Assembly: GCA_016292775.1 (NCBI GenBank)
Contig: JAEDFN010000025.1
Coordinates: 1 to 24,670, forward strand
DNA length: 24,670 bases
From: Paludibacteraceae bacterium
GTDB lineage: Bacteria > Bacteroidota > Bacteroidia > Bacteroidales > Paludibacteraceae
Reading direction: 5' to 3'
Shown: one piece after another, positions 13,961 to 22,822 of the stretch
Layout: every line of letters starts with the position of its first letter
Position numbering within the stretch: position 1 is the stretch's first letter
Notes under the pieces: model-generated
The model's database searches: none
Seen by the model: only the letters and a program-made list of their open reading frames with translations
Told to the model about the DNA's origin: nothing
Made by a program: the position numbers and the translations under genes

Positions 13961-13997
13961 GAGATATATTTTTATAACGGCAAAACCGCTATTATTT

Positions 13998-14282
13998 CTA
14001 TTTCATATCAACAATTTCTTTCAATTTTTTTATATCCAAATCCTCAGTGATTTTCATATCGGCATACTTTACTGCAAATTCGTAAGCGAGTAGATATAAC
14101 ACATCTTCACGACTGAGCTCTCCATTGGAAATATTAGCTTCCAAGGCGGAAAAAAAAACTTGAAATCTATCGTCAAAAAGAGTTTTAGCTTTACGGAAAG
14201 CCTCCTCTTCATTTCTATCAATTCTAAATTTATACACCCTATCGTATAATTTAATAGAGATTACCAATTGATCATCTTCCAT
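13998..14282 (-). CDS. zapA: Cell division protein ZapA
   Basis: A 94-residue protein starting MEDDQLVISIKLYDRVYKFR, the N-terminal beta-sheet pattern of ZapA, with a C-terminal helical part containing REDVLYLLAYEFAVKYADM. ZapA binds FtsZ and bundles its filaments at the division ring in the cytoplasm. I use the ATG at 14282; a GTG two codons upstream is also possible. It lies 16 nt after a small coiled-coil gene with which it shares the promoter at 14638-14667. The pair is followed by a terminator-like hairpin and rny. Confidence 0.88.
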   Translation of the reverse strand: MEDDQLVISIKLYDRVYKFRIDRNEEEAFRKAKTLFDDRFQVFFSALEANISNGELSREDVLYLLAYEFAVKYADMKITEDLDIKKLKEIVDMK

Positions 14283-14298
14283 AATCACAAGAGTGTAT

Positions 14299-14616
14299 TT
14301 ATTTATTTTTCAAAAAAGAAATGCAATAATCTATATCACGCACCATACCGTGAATCTTATTAATAGCAGCTTTTTTACTTTCCTGGTCCCAACCAATTAC
14401 TTTAGCTATTTTAAGATTTTGGTATTTTTCGTCTAAAGATTGATAGTCATTTTCCACACGACTAAGTTTTTCTTTCAAAGACTTAACTTCATCTTGCAAT
14501 TTAACTATCTCATCATTAAGCTTCTTATTCTCTTCATTCAAAACGCTAAACTTCTCTAACGCTTTGGTATAGAGATTGTTTTTCTCATCAGTATTTTGTT
14601 TTGAAGAAGAGTCCAT
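14299..14616 (-). CDS. Small coiled-coil protein upstream of zapA
   Basis: A 105-residue protein with no signal peptide or membrane helix. Residues ~15-70 form a heptad-rich coiled coil (NEENKKLNDEIVKLQDEVKS and following), and the C-terminal 35 residues (KVIGWDQESKKAAINKIHGM) are a conserved-looking non-coil segment. Bacteroidales often have a gene of this size and shape before zapA. A role in the division ring, like that of the coiled coil ZapB elsewhere, is a reasonable inference from position and architecture, but there is no recognisable ZapB homology. It has a good promoter upstream, divergent from dxs. Confidence 0.75.
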   Translation of the reverse strand: MDSSSKQNTDEKNNLYTKALEKFSVLNEENKKLNDEIVKLQDEVKSLKEKLSRVENDYQSLDEKYQNLKIAKVIGWDQESKKAAINKIHGMVRDIDYCISFLKNK

Positions 14617-14637
14617 AACAGGCTACGATTATTTTTG

Positions 14638-14667
14638 CAAAGGTACGATATTTTTTCGATACACAAA
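14638..14667 (-). promoter_or_regulatory. Promoter of the coiled-coil gene/zapA unit
   Basis: On the minus strand TTTG (14667-14664), 18 nt of spacer and TACCTTTG (14645-14638) match the Bacteroidota -33/-7 pattern. The ATG follows 21 nt after the -7 box. Confidence 0.7.
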
Positions 14668-14735
14668 AGTATTTACAAAATATTTTTCAAAAATAAATAG
14701 ACGGTAAATATGTAATACGGTTGCAAAAAAAATAG

Positions 14736-14743
14736 TATATTTG
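14736..14743 (+). promoter_or_regulatory. Candidate -7 box of the dxs operon
   Basis: TATATTTG fits TAnnTTTG and ends 33 nt before the dxs ATG. It overlaps the in-frame TTG at 14741, which argues against that TTG as start codon. A matching -33 element is not evident. Confidence 0.5.
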
Positions 14744-14776
14744 CAAATTGGAAAAAATAAATACTACGATATAATA

Positions 14777-16678
14777 ATGGATTACAAACTCTTAAAACAC
14801 ATAGACTTTCCATCGGATTTAAAGCGATACACCATATCGGAATTGCCTGAGATATGCGATGAATTACGCACATTTATCATTGAGCAATTGGCAGACAATC
14901 CCGGGCATCTTGGGGCTAATTTAGGAGTAATAGAGTTAACAGTAGCCCTACATTACGTATTTAATGCGCCGTACGACAAGATGATATGGGATGTAGGTCA
15001 CCAGGCATACGCCCACAAGATATTGACAGGCAGGAAAAGTCGCTTCAATACGAATAGAAAATTCAAGGGGTTATGTGGTTTTCCTAATCCTAAAGAGAGT
15101 GAGTATGATGCTTTTGGCACCGGGCACTCATCCACATCCATATCTGCGGCATTGGGTATGTCGATAGCGGCAAAATTAAAAGGAGAAGAGGACAAACATA
15201 TCATTGCCGTGATAGGAGACGGAGCATTGACGGGTGGTTTGGCTTTTGAGGGACTTAACAACGCCTCTACAAACGACAATAATTTACTTATCATCCTCAA
15301 TGATAACAATATGGCTATCGACCCAATCCGAGGAGGTTTCAATCAATATTTAACCAATTTACATTTCAACCCCACATACAACAAGTTACGCTTTAAAGCT
15401 TATCACTTTTTGCGTAAAATAGGTCTTATGGACGACGGCAAACACAAGTCCGCCATACGCCTTGGCAACACATTAAAAGGGCTATGTGCGGGGTCGGACA
15501 GCAACAACATTTTCGAGGGGCTGAACATTCGCTATTTCGGACCGATAGACGGGCATGATGTAAAATGGATGGTGCAGGCTCTCAATGAGATAAAGGACTT
15601 TAAAGGGCCGAAAGTACTACATATTATCACAAAAAAAGGCAAGGGATATAAGCCTGCGGAAGAGGAGGTAACCACTTGGCATGCACCGGGGAAATACAAT
15701 GCTACAACGGGCGAGCGCATCAAGACATCATCAGCAGGCGAGCCGCCTCTCTTCCAAACCGTTTTCGGCAATACTCTTTTGGAATTGGCAAGAGAAAATG
15801 AAAAAATTGTAGGTATAACCCCGGCTATGCCATCGGGATGCTCAATGAATATAATGATGAATGCGATGCCCGACCGCACTTTTGACGTTGGTATTGCCGA
15901 AGGGCACGCCGTTACATTCTCCGCCGGATTGGCAAAAGAGGGGATGATACCTTTTTGCAATATCTATTCTTCTTTTATGCAAAGGGCTTATGATAATGTA
16001 ATTCACGATGTAGCATTACAGAATTTACATGTGATAATGTGCCTTGACAGAGCCGGATTGGTAGGTAGTGACGGGGCTACTCATCAAGGTCAGTTCGACA
16101 TTGCAATGTTTCGTTGCATACCAAACCTCACCATTGCCGTGCCACGTAACGAGCATATTTTACGAAATATGATGTACACCGCAGTAAAAGAGCCGAGACC
16201 TTACGTCATAAGATACCCTCGTGGAAAAGGCATATTGGTAGATTGGCATAACGAGATGACAACAATAGAAACCGGCGTTGGAGAGGTGATGATGGAAGGT
16301 GAAAAAACTGCCGTTGTCGGTGTTGGTCCGCTATTATACCAAGCTCAGAAAGCAATAGAAAGAGCAAAAACAGAGTTAGGCATCTCGGTAGGACTTTACG
16401 ACATGCGTTTTGCCAAACCTTTAGATGAAAATTTACTCGAGATTATTGCAAACAAATACGAAAAAATAATAACTATTGAAGATGGCACTATGATTGGTGG
16501 TATAGGCAGTGCCATAGAAGATTGGATAATAGAAAAAGGATATAAAGGTAAAGAAGTATATAAAATGGGATTACCCGATGCTTTCATCGAGCATGGTACA
16601 CAACAAGAGTTATACCGTATGCTTGAAATTGACAGCGAGGGCATTTTCCAAAAAATAAAAACCATTGACAAACAATGA
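14777..16678 (+). CDS. dxs: 1-deoxy-D-xylulose-5-phosphate synthase
   Basis: A 633-residue thiamine-diphosphate enzyme condensing pyruvate and glyceraldehyde 3-phosphate. Its product feeds the MEP isoprenoid route and is also the co-substrate for pyridoxal phosphate ring formation. The start is MDYKLLKHID at 14777. Visible signatures: His44 (NPGHLGANLG), His75 (DVGHQAYAH), the TPP/Mg motif GDG at 147-149 with N175/N177 (LNDNNMAIDP), the IAEGHAV segment with the catalytic Glu, DRAGLVGSDGATHQG, and RYPRGKG. The length is normal for the family. The stop codon overlaps the trkA start by 4 nt (ATGA). It heads a tight four-gene run with trkA, trkH and radA, functions that have no obvious biochemical link. 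Confidence 0.96.
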   Translation: MDYKLLKHIDFPSDLKRYTISELPEICDELRTFIIEQLADNPGHLGANLGVIELTVALHYVFNAPYDKMIWDVGHQAYAHKILTGRKSRFNTNRKFKGLCGFPNPKESEYDAFGTGHSSTSISAALGMSIAAKLKGEEDKHIIAVIGDGALTGGLAFEGLNNASTNDNNLLIILNDNNMAIDPIRGGFNQYLTNLHFNPTYNKLRFKAYHFLRKIGLMDDGKHKSAIRLGNTLKGLCAGSDSNNIFEGLNIRYFGPIDGHDVKWMVQALNEIKDFKGPKVLHIITKKGKGYKPAEEEVTTWHAPGKYNATTGERIKTSSAGEPPLFQTVFGNTLLELARENEKIVGITPAMPSGCSMNIMMNAMPDRTFDVGIAEGHAVTFSAGLAKEGMIPFCNIYSSFMQRAYDNVIHDVALQNLHVIMCLDRAGLVGSDGATHQGQFDIAMFRCIPNLTIAVPRNEHILRNMMYTAVKEPRPYVIRYPRGKGILVDWHNEMTTIETGVGEVMMEGEKTAVVGVGPLLYQAQKAIERAKTELGISVGLYDMRFAKPLDENLLEIIANKYEKIITIEDGTMIGGIGSAIEDWIIEKGYKGKEVYKMGLPDAFIEHGTQQELYRMLEIDSEGIFQKIKTIDKQ

Positions 16679-18009
16679 AAATAATCATAGCAGGTGCGGG
16701 AGAAGTAGGTAGACACGTTGCCAAAATGCTATCGAACGAAAATCATGAGATATTGATAATGGATAGTGACGAGGAGCATTTACAAGACCTCGACTCCAAT
16801 TACGATATGCTCACCCATCAAGGGTCGCCCACATCGATAAAAGACTTGATGCTGTGTGGAGTAAAAGATTGTGACCTCTTCATAGCAGTAACACCGGAAG
16901 AGAGTATAAACATCAATTCCGGAATATTGGCATCTCAATTAGGAGCAAAAAAAGTGCTATCGAGGATAAATAATTACGAATATTTATTGCCTAAAAACAA
17001 GGAGATTTTCAAAGCATTAGGCATTGACATCCTCGTATATCCTGAAATGCTTGCCGCAAGCGAAATAGTGCAATCATTAAGGCGCAATTGGATACGAGAA
17101 TACCGAACATTCTGCAACGAAGCCCTGATATTGGTATGTATCAAAGTACGAAATAACGCTACTATCATCAACAAGCAATTCAAAAGCGGATTTTTCAATC
17201 ACGAGAAATATAGAATTGTGGCAATAAAAAGGCATAATCAAACTATAATACCGGGTGGTAATGACGAGATATTAGCCAATGATTTGGTATATTTTATTTG
17301 TGCCAAAACGAATTTGGAATTTGTAAAAGAGGATGCCGGGAAAACCTATTTCGATATAAAGAACATTATCATAATGGGAGGATCGAGCATAGCCTTGAAA
17401 ACCGTACAATACCTACCGAGCCACATCAACGTAAAAATAATAGAGAGCGACAAGAATAAATGTTACGAATTAGCCGACCAAACCGACACATTGATAATCC
17501 ATGGAGACGGCAGAAACATTGATTTATTGAAAGATGAGGGCATAGAAGAGGCGGATGCTTTTATAGCCATCACGGGCAATTCGGAGACCAACGTACTTGC
17601 ATGCCTTGCCGCCAAGCGTCTTGGAATTCGAAAAACGATAGCCGAAGTAGAGAATATAGACTATATTGATTTGGCCGATAATTTGGACATTGGCACAATA
17701 ATAAACAAGAAACTCATAGCAGCGTCGCACATTTATCAGCAAACCCTTGACGATGATGCCAATGAGGTACAATGCCTCACATATTCGGATGCGGTAATTG
17801 TGGAATTTATAGTAAAACCGGGCGACCGCATCACGCGCCACAAGGTAAAAGACCTCCGTTTGCCACACGATGTAAACATAGGCGGCATAGTACGCGACGG
17901 CAAAGGATATGTAGTTAACGGAGAGACGATGATATTACCATCGGACCATGTAGTACTCTTCTGCCGTTCAAACGAATTACTGAAAATAGCGAAATTTTTC
18001 AACAACTAA
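16675..18009 (+). CDS. trkA: Trk potassium uptake regulatory subunit TrkA
   Basis: A 444-residue cytoplasmic protein with two RCK_N/RCK_C modules. The first Rossmann fold opens with the NAD(H)-binding loop GAGEVG (7-12) and the acidic strand end ILIMDSDEE. The second starts at about residue 226 (NIIIMGGSSIAL), where the loop is less canonical (GGSSIA), followed by KIIESDKNKC and HGDGRNIDLL. Each half ends in a RCK_C/TrkA_C domain. It gates the TrkH channel in response to nucleotides. The start overlaps dxs by 4 nt and the stop is 3 nt from trkH, so stoichiometric expression with the channel is likely. Confidence 0.95.
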   Translation: MKIIIAGAGEVGRHVAKMLSNENHEILIMDSDEEHLQDLDSNYDMLTHQGSPTSIKDLMLCGVKDCDLFIAVTPEESININSGILASQLGAKKVLSRINNYEYLLPKNKEIFKALGIDILVYPEMLAASEIVQSLRRNWIREYRTFCNEALILVCIKVRNNATIINKQFKSGFFNHEKYRIVAIKRHNQTIIPGGNDEILANDLVYFICAKTNLEFVKEDAGKTYFDIKNIIIMGGSSIALKTVQYLPSHINVKIIESDKNKCYELADQTDTLIIHGDGRNIDLLKDEGIEEADAFIAITGNSETNVLACLAAKRLGIRKTIAEVENIDYIDLADNLDIGTIINKKLIAASHIYQQTLDDDANEVQCLTYSDAVIVEFIVKPGDRITRHKVKDLRLPHDVNIGGIVRDGKGYVVNGETMILPSDHVVLFCRSNELLKIAKFFNN

Positions 18010-18012
18010 ACG

Positions 18013-19482
18013 ATGATAAAGAATTTCAATTGGCGAATGGTACTTCGCATGTTAGGCATATTATTGCTTGTAGAAGCATTTTTTATGCTTACCGCCACGA
18101 TAGTATCATACATATATAAAGAAGATGATTTCAGAGCCCTCTTGGAGTCGTCGTTGATTACAGCCATAATGGGAGGTGCGTGGATGTTGTTGGGAGACAA
18201 ATCCGACAAACAGATAGATTCGCGAGCAGGCTATATATTAGTGAGTTTTGTATGGATAGTATTCTCATTTTTCGGGATGTTACCCTTTCTTTTAAGTAAA
18301 TACATTCCATCAATAACGGATGCTTTTTTTGAGACGATGTCCGGCTTCACAACCACCGGAGCGAGCATATTAAATGATATAGAGTCGCTACCACACGGAT
18401 TACTCTATTGGCGGAGCCTCACACAGTGGTTAGGAGGTATGGGAATAATGGTATTATCGTTGGCAATACTACCCCTTTTCGGAGCGGGCATGCAGATTTA
18501 TTCCGCCGAAGCACCGGGACCTACTCACGACAAATTAAGGCCCCGAATAGCGGATACTGCCCGTAGATTATGGGTTATTTACCTAATATTTACTATAATA
18601 ATCGGTGTGTTATTATACCTCTTCGGGATGTCACCTTTCGATGCACTTTGTCACGCCCTAACTACCCTGTCATCGGGTGGATATTCTACAAAACAAGCAT
18701 CAATAGGCTATTGGTCATCACCTTTTATTCACTACACCATCATCATAGGAATGATAATAGCCGGTATAAATTTCTCTTTGATATACTTCAGTTTCAGCCA
18801 GAAAAGTATAAAGAAATTCTTCAAAGACGAAGAGTTGAGAGTTTACTTGATAACGATAGCCATATTTGCTTGTATTACAGGAATCGGACTATGTATATTC
18901 AACAACTGCGACACATTATCTGCAATAGAAAACAGATTTCGCAGTGCCCTATTCCATGTAGTATCCATAATGACGACAACCGGATTTGCCACTGAAGACT
19001 ATCTGCAATGGCCTACGGTATTATGGTTTTTAATAGTTCTGCTATTGTGCACGGGAGCATCTGCGGGATCGACATCAGGAGGTATAAAATTAATACGTCT
19101 TCATATAATAGGGAAAAATATCTTATATGAATTCAAGCGTATAATGCACCCTAAAGCGATAATGCCGGTACGCATCAACAGGCGCATAGTGAACGACAAT
19201 ATCGTGGCAAATATATATGCATTTATATCCATATATATAATAATAGCGATAATCTCCACGATAATCTTTTTACTTTTCGGGCTTCCATTAAAAGAGGCAG
19301 TAGGAGTATCGCTGACGGCATTAGACAATGCAGGGCCGGGATTAGGAGCACAAGGTCCCGCAGGGAATTTCTACATGTTACCGGCAATAGCAAAATGGTA
19401 CATGTCGTTCCTTATGCTATTAGGTCGTTTGGAGTTATTTACAATATTACTATTAATGTCACCATCTTTTTGGAAACGATAA
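18013..19482 (+). CDS. trkH: Trk potassium uptake channel TrkH
   Basis: A 489-residue inner-membrane K+ channel subunit with about ten hydrophobic helices. All four pore-loop filter segments are visible in order: SGFTTTGASIL, TLSSGGYSTK, STMTTTGFATE (the MTTTGFAT part) and LDNAGPGLG, each with the filter glycine. Filter 1 follows the conserved FFETMSGFTT, and the AEAPGPTHDKLRPR linker after the next helix is characteristic of TrkH. The gene is 3 nt downstream of trkA and 3 nt upstream of radA. The length is normal for the family. Confidence 0.95.
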   Translation: MIKNFNWRMVLRMLGILLLVEAFFMLTATIVSYIYKEDDFRALLESSLITAIMGGAWMLLGDKSDKQIDSRAGYILVSFVWIVFSFFGMLPFLLSKYIPSITDAFFETMSGFTTTGASILNDIESLPHGLLYWRSLTQWLGGMGIMVLSLAILPLFGAGMQIYSAEAPGPTHDKLRPRIADTARRLWVIYLIFTIIIGVLLYLFGMSPFDALCHALTTLSSGGYSTKQASIGYWSSPFIHYTIIIGMIIAGINFSLIYFSFSQKSIKKFFKDEELRVYLITIAIFACITGIGLCIFNNCDTLSAIENRFRSALFHVVSIMTTTGFATEDYLQWPTVLWFLIVLLLCTGASAGSTSGGIKLIRLHIIGKNILYEFKRIMHPKAIMPVRINRRIVNDNIVANIYAFISIYIIIAIISTIIFLLFGLPLKEAVGVSLTALDNAGPGLGAQGPAGNFYMLPAIAKWYMSFLMLLGRLELFTILLLMSPSFWKR

Positions 19483-19485
19483 ACC

Positions 19486-20853
19486 ATGGCAAAGAGCAAG
19501 ACCACATATTTATGCAAAGAGTGCGGTGCAGATTTTCCGCAGGCCTATGGCAAATGCCCGGTATGCGGGGCATGGAACAGCATTGTAGAGTACACTGTAA
19601 AGCCGGAAGTAACGCGCAGTTATACACATCACAAGCAGACACTTGAAGAGCGAAGGCCGAAACTCGTCAGTCAGATAAAAACAGAGCATCTACCGCGTAT
19701 CGACACAGGTAACGGGGAACTGAACAGAGTGTTGGGAGGAGGAATAGTACCCGGCAGTATGGTATTGATAGGCGGAGAACCGGGCATAGGCAAGTCTACA
19801 TTGATATTACAAGTAGCCCTTGGTATGAAAGGAAAAAAGATACTCTACGCCAGCGGGGAAGAGAGTGCAACGCAACTCAAATTACGAGCGGAAAGGATAG
19901 GTGATATGCAGAGTGAATGCTATATTTATAGCGACACGATATTGGAAAATATCTTTGAGCAGGTAAAAACAATAGAACCCGATTTGCTGATAATCGACTC
20001 TATACAAACCATCTCCACAACGGCGATAGAACAGAGCAGCGGATCGCTGACACAAGTTCGTGAATGCTCTGCAGCCCTATTAAAATATGCCAAAGAGAGC
20101 AACACACCGGTGATAGTAATAGGCCATATAACCAAAGAAGGCAGCATAGCGGGACCGAAGATATTGGAGCATATAGTAGACACCGTGCTACAATTCGAGG
20201 GAGACCGCAACTATATGTATCGCATATTACGGGCGCACAAAAACAGATTCGGGAGTACAGATGAGATAGCAATATACGAAATGCAAAGCACCGGTCTGAG
20301 AGAGGTAACGAACCCGAGTGAGATGCTATTAAGTCACACCGACATGGACCTTAGCGGAGTATCGGTATCAGCGACGATAGAGGGGATACGCCCGTTTTTA
20401 ATAGAAGTGCAAGCCCTTGTCAGCACATCGGCATACGGAGTACCACAGCGCAGTGCCACAGGCTTTGACATACGCAGGATGAATATGCTCTTGGCGGTAT
20501 TGGAAAAAAGAGCGGGATTTAAATTACCACAAAAAGATGTGTTTTTAAATATTGCGGGAGGATTACGAGTCAACGACCCGGCAATAGATTTAGCAGTAAT
20601 ATCCTCTGTGCTTTCGAGTAATTTGGATTTAGCAATACCAAGCAACGTATGTATGACCGGAGAAGTAGGCTTGAGTGGCGAGATACGCCCCGTGATGCGG
20701 GTAGAACAGCGCATCAGTGAAGCCGAGAAATTAGGATTTAAAAAGATAATAATACCTGAATTCAATTTCGGACAGATAGTTAAAGGGAAGCATCAAATAG
20801 AGATTATTGCGGCATCAAAAGTAGACGAAGCCTTCAAAATATTATTCCGATAA
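19486..20853 (+). CDS. radA: DNA repair protein RadA (Sms)
   Basis: A 455-residue RecA-like ATPase that helps process recombination branches by driving D-loop extension. The N-terminal zinc finger has C10, C13, C24 and C27 (CKECG, CPVCG). Walker A is GGEPGIGKST (96-105), Walker B lies in DLLIIDSIQT, the RadA-specific KNRFG motif is near 252-256, and the C-terminal third is the Lon-protease-like domain (VFLNIAGGLRVNDPAIDLAV), which lacks the protease active site. It starts 3 nt after trkH. The stop codon lies in the loop of a small ATTCCG/CGGAAT hairpin (20844-20862) and a degenerate copy of the last ~27 bp follows at 20890. Confidence 0.96.
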   Translation: MAKSKTTYLCKECGADFPQAYGKCPVCGAWNSIVEYTVKPEVTRSYTHHKQTLEERRPKLVSQIKTEHLPRIDTGNGELNRVLGGGIVPGSMVLIGGEPGIGKSTLILQVALGMKGKKILYASGEESATQLKLRAERIGDMQSECYIYSDTILENIFEQVKTIEPDLLIIDSIQTISTTAIEQSSGSLTQVRECSAALLKYAKESNTPVIVIGHITKEGSIAGPKILEHIVDTVLQFEGDRNYMYRILRAHKNRFGSTDEIAIYEMQSTGLREVTNPSEMLLSHTDMDLSGVSVSATIEGIRPFLIEVQALVSTSAYGVPQRSATGFDIRRMNMLLAVLEKRAGFKLPQKDVFLNIAGGLRVNDPAIDLAVISSVLSSNLDLAIPSNVCMTGEVGLSGEIRPVMRVEQRISEAEKLGFKKIIIPEFNFGQIVKGKHQIEIIAASKVDEAFKILFR

Positions 20854-20889
20854 GAACGGAATATTGGCAAAATAGTTTAAAAATCCATT

Positions 20890-20916
20890 GACAAAACCTT
20901 CAAAAAATTATTCCGA
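20890..20916 (+). repeat. radA: Degenerate copy of the radA 3' end
   Basis: GACAAAACCTTCAAAAAATT and the following ATTCCGA match 20824-20850, the last codons of radA, with three differences over 27 bp. In one frame the copy continues open to a TAA about 90 nt later, but without a start codon. It probably represents a small local duplication in the spacer before serC. Confidence 0.5.
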
Positions 20917-20979
20917 AACGTCGCCGAAAAAGTATTGAGTTTACAAAAAACCGGATTGTTAAAAAAAGGGACAAAAAAA

Positions 20980-21011
20980 TTTGTTCAATAATAATTAAAT
21001 AACTACCTTTG
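20980..21011 (+). promoter_or_regulatory. Promoter of serC
   Basis: TTTG (20980-20983), a 20-nt spacer and TACCTTTG (21004-21011) match the Bacteroidota -33/-7 consensus closely. A leader of about 65-70 nt precedes the start codon. Confidence 0.8.
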
Positions 21012-21082
21012 AGGCGCGAAACAAAAACAGTGTAAATAAATATAAACAACTAAATAATAACCACTTAAATATCATAATGTTT

Positions 21083-22165
21083 ATGAAAATGCACAATTTC
21101 AACGCAGGACCATGTGTACTTCCTCGCGAAGCAGTAGAATCTGCTATTGAAGCCATCCGTGATTTTGACGGTACAGGCATCGGTATTTTGGAAATTTCTC
21201 ACCGTACACCGGGATGGGAAAGAATCATGAAAGAGACACGTGAATTATGGCGTGAGCTCCTTAACATTCCGGAGAACTATGAAATATTATTCCTCGGAGG
21301 TGGCGCATCAACACAATTCTTCACCGTACCTGCCAACTTATTAGAGAAAAAAGCAGCTTATCTTCAAACAGGTGTTTGGGCAAAGAAAGCAGCAAAAGAG
21401 GCAAAATTCTATGGTGAAGTAGAAATCGTAGCTTCATCAGAAGATAAAACATATTCTTACATTCCGAAGAATTATGTAATCCCTACAGATGCAGATTACT
21501 TCCACATCACAACCAACAACACTATTTACGGTACAGAGATTCGCTATGATATGGACTGCCCTATCAACTTGGTAGCAGATATGTCATCCGACATTATGAG
21601 CCGTCCTGTAGACGTAAGCAAATATGCCCTCATCTATGGTGGTGCACAAAAGAACGTAGGCCCTGCAGGTGTTACTTTCGTAATTATCCGTCGTGACCTT
21701 CTCGGCAAAATCAACCGTCCATTACAAACAATGGTTAATTATGCAACACATGCATCAGAAGAAGAGCGTAACATCTCTATGTTCAACACTCCTCCTGTAT
21801 TCCCTATTTTCGTAATGCACGAAACATTGAAATGGGTTAAGAAACTTGGTGGTGTAGAAGCTATGAATAAATTAAACGTAGAAAAAGCTACACTTCTTTA
21901 TGATGAGATCGACCGCAACTCTATGTTTGTAGGCACAGCAGCAAAAGAAGACCGTTCAATAATGAACGTATGCTTTGTAATGGCAGAGCAATACAAAGAT
22001 AAAGAAGCAGACTTCATGGCATTTGCCAAAGAGCGCGGTATGGTAGGTATCAAAGGTCACCGTTCTGTTGGTGGTTTCCGTGCTTCTATCTACAACGCTT
22101 GTCCAATTGAGTCTGTACAAGCCCTTGTAAAATGCATGCAAGACTTCGAGGCTGCAAATAAATAA
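21083..22165 (+). CDS. serC: Phosphoserine aminotransferase
   Basis: A 360-residue PLP enzyme of the cytoplasm that transaminates 3-phosphohydroxypyruvate in serine synthesis and 4-phosphohydroxythreonine precursors in B6 synthesis, the step after PdxB. It starts MKMHNFNAGPCVLPREAVE; I prefer the ATG at 21083 over 21077 because family members begin MKxHNFNAGP. The PLP-binding lysine is Lys190 in YGGAQKNVGPAG. Other family marks are EISHRTPGW, FLGGGASTQF and the C-terminal KGHRSVGGFRASIYNAC. Its codon use (many CGT, GTA and CTT) is more biased than in neighbouring genes, which with the strong promoter suggests high expression. It is monocistronic, ending in a terminator at 22193-22222. Confidence 0.96.
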   Translation: MKMHNFNAGPCVLPREAVESAIEAIRDFDGTGIGILEISHRTPGWERIMKETRELWRELLNIPENYEILFLGGGASTQFFTVPANLLEKKAAYLQTGVWAKKAAKEAKFYGEVEIVASSEDKTYSYIPKNYVIPTDADYFHITTNNTIYGTEIRYDMDCPINLVADMSSDIMSRPVDVSKYALIYGGAQKNVGPAGVTFVIIRRDLLGKINRPLQTMVNYATHASEEERNISMFNTPPVFPIFVMHETLKWVKKLGGVEAMNKLNVEKATLLYDEIDRNSMFVGTAAKEDRSIMNVCFVMAEQYKDKEADFMAFAKERGMVGIKGHRSVGGFRASIYNACPIESVQALVKCMQDFEAANK

Positions 22166-22192
22166 TTTAATTTTTTGCTATAATAAATAAAA

Positions 22193-22222
22193 GAGACTGT
22201 CTAAGTGCACTTAGGCAGTCTC
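22193..22222. terminator. Bidirectional terminator between serC and the lipoprotein gene
   Basis: GAGACTG and CTAAG on the left pair with CTTAG and CAGTCTC on the right, with one T-G opposition and a TGCA loop. AT-rich flanks follow on both strands and the adjacent genes converge here. Confidence 0.8.
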
Positions 22223-22254
22223 ATTCATTTTATTATTTCACATTATAAAAATAG

Positions 22255-22809
22255 TTATTCCACTAAATACCAATATTCATTCTTATTAAAGAATTTAACA
22301 ACTCCTACATTTTGTCTGATTTCAAAAACCAAATCACCATTATTACTTAAAATAACTATGTTGTCACCTAAACATTTTTGAACGAGCTCTGTTGGGTGGC
22401 AGTACAAAGAATCGCAATAATCTATATAAATAGAATCATTAATGTGACAAGTATATTGACAAGATGTAATTTGTTCTTTTGTATGTAAATATCCGGTAAT
22501 ATAAATATTAAAATAAAGGACATTGTCTACATTTGACATTCTATAGTCCATCATTCCCATTGCATTTTCAAAAGTATTAGCACCATTATTTTCAATATCA
22601 TCATACCATATTAAACTTGGTTTTTCTGTAATAAAAGTAATAGTATCGAAGGCATTATTGTGATATTTAACTTCAGTTCCTTCAACCGGGAAATATTGAG
22701 AAAAATAAGACTTCGGCACATAATCAAATAAAGATTTACTACATCTATAATGACATGATGTAAAGATAAATGCACATACCGAACAAATAATGAATAAAAT
22801 CTTTTTCAT
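22255..22809 (-). CDS. Putative lipoprotein, paralogue of the one at 106-801
   Basis: A 184-residue protein when started at the MKK at 22809; an ATG at 22836 would overlap the upstream gene and displace the signal peptide. The signal segment MKKILFIICSVCAFIFTSC ends in a lipobox (FTSC). The mature part has KSYFSQYFP, matching SYFKNYFP in the left-edge lipoprotein, a scattered Cys group (SCQYTCH, YCDSLYCHP, QKC) and the closing EIRQNVGVVKFFNKNEYWYL, which parallels EQGKGITQFLGENDKMWRL in the other copy. No named family is recognised. It starts 13 nt after the C25 peptidase gene and is probably co-transcribed with it. A role as surface partner or inhibitor of the peptidase is only a guess. Confidence 0.75.
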   Translation of the reverse strand: MKKILFIICSVCAFIFTSCHYRCSKSLFDYVPKSYFSQYFPVEGTEVKYHNNAFDTITFITEKPSLIWYDDIENNGANTFENAMGMMDYRMSNVDNVLYFNIYITGYLHTKEQITSCQYTCHINDSIYIDYCDSLYCHPTELVQKCLGDNIVILSNNGDLVFEIRQNVGVVKFFNKNEYWYLVE

Positions 22810-22822
22810 AAGGCAAAAAATT

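Noticed and set aside
13905..13997. 6S RNA downstream of zapA
   Set aside because: In Proteobacteria ssrS follows zapA, so I looked for it here. Only about 90 nt are available and they fold as two separate hairpins, not one long hairpin with a central bubble.
14741..14776. Longer dxs start at the TTG at 14741
   Set aside because: The TTG is part of the TATATTTG promoter box and the extra 12 residues do not resemble DXS N-termini.
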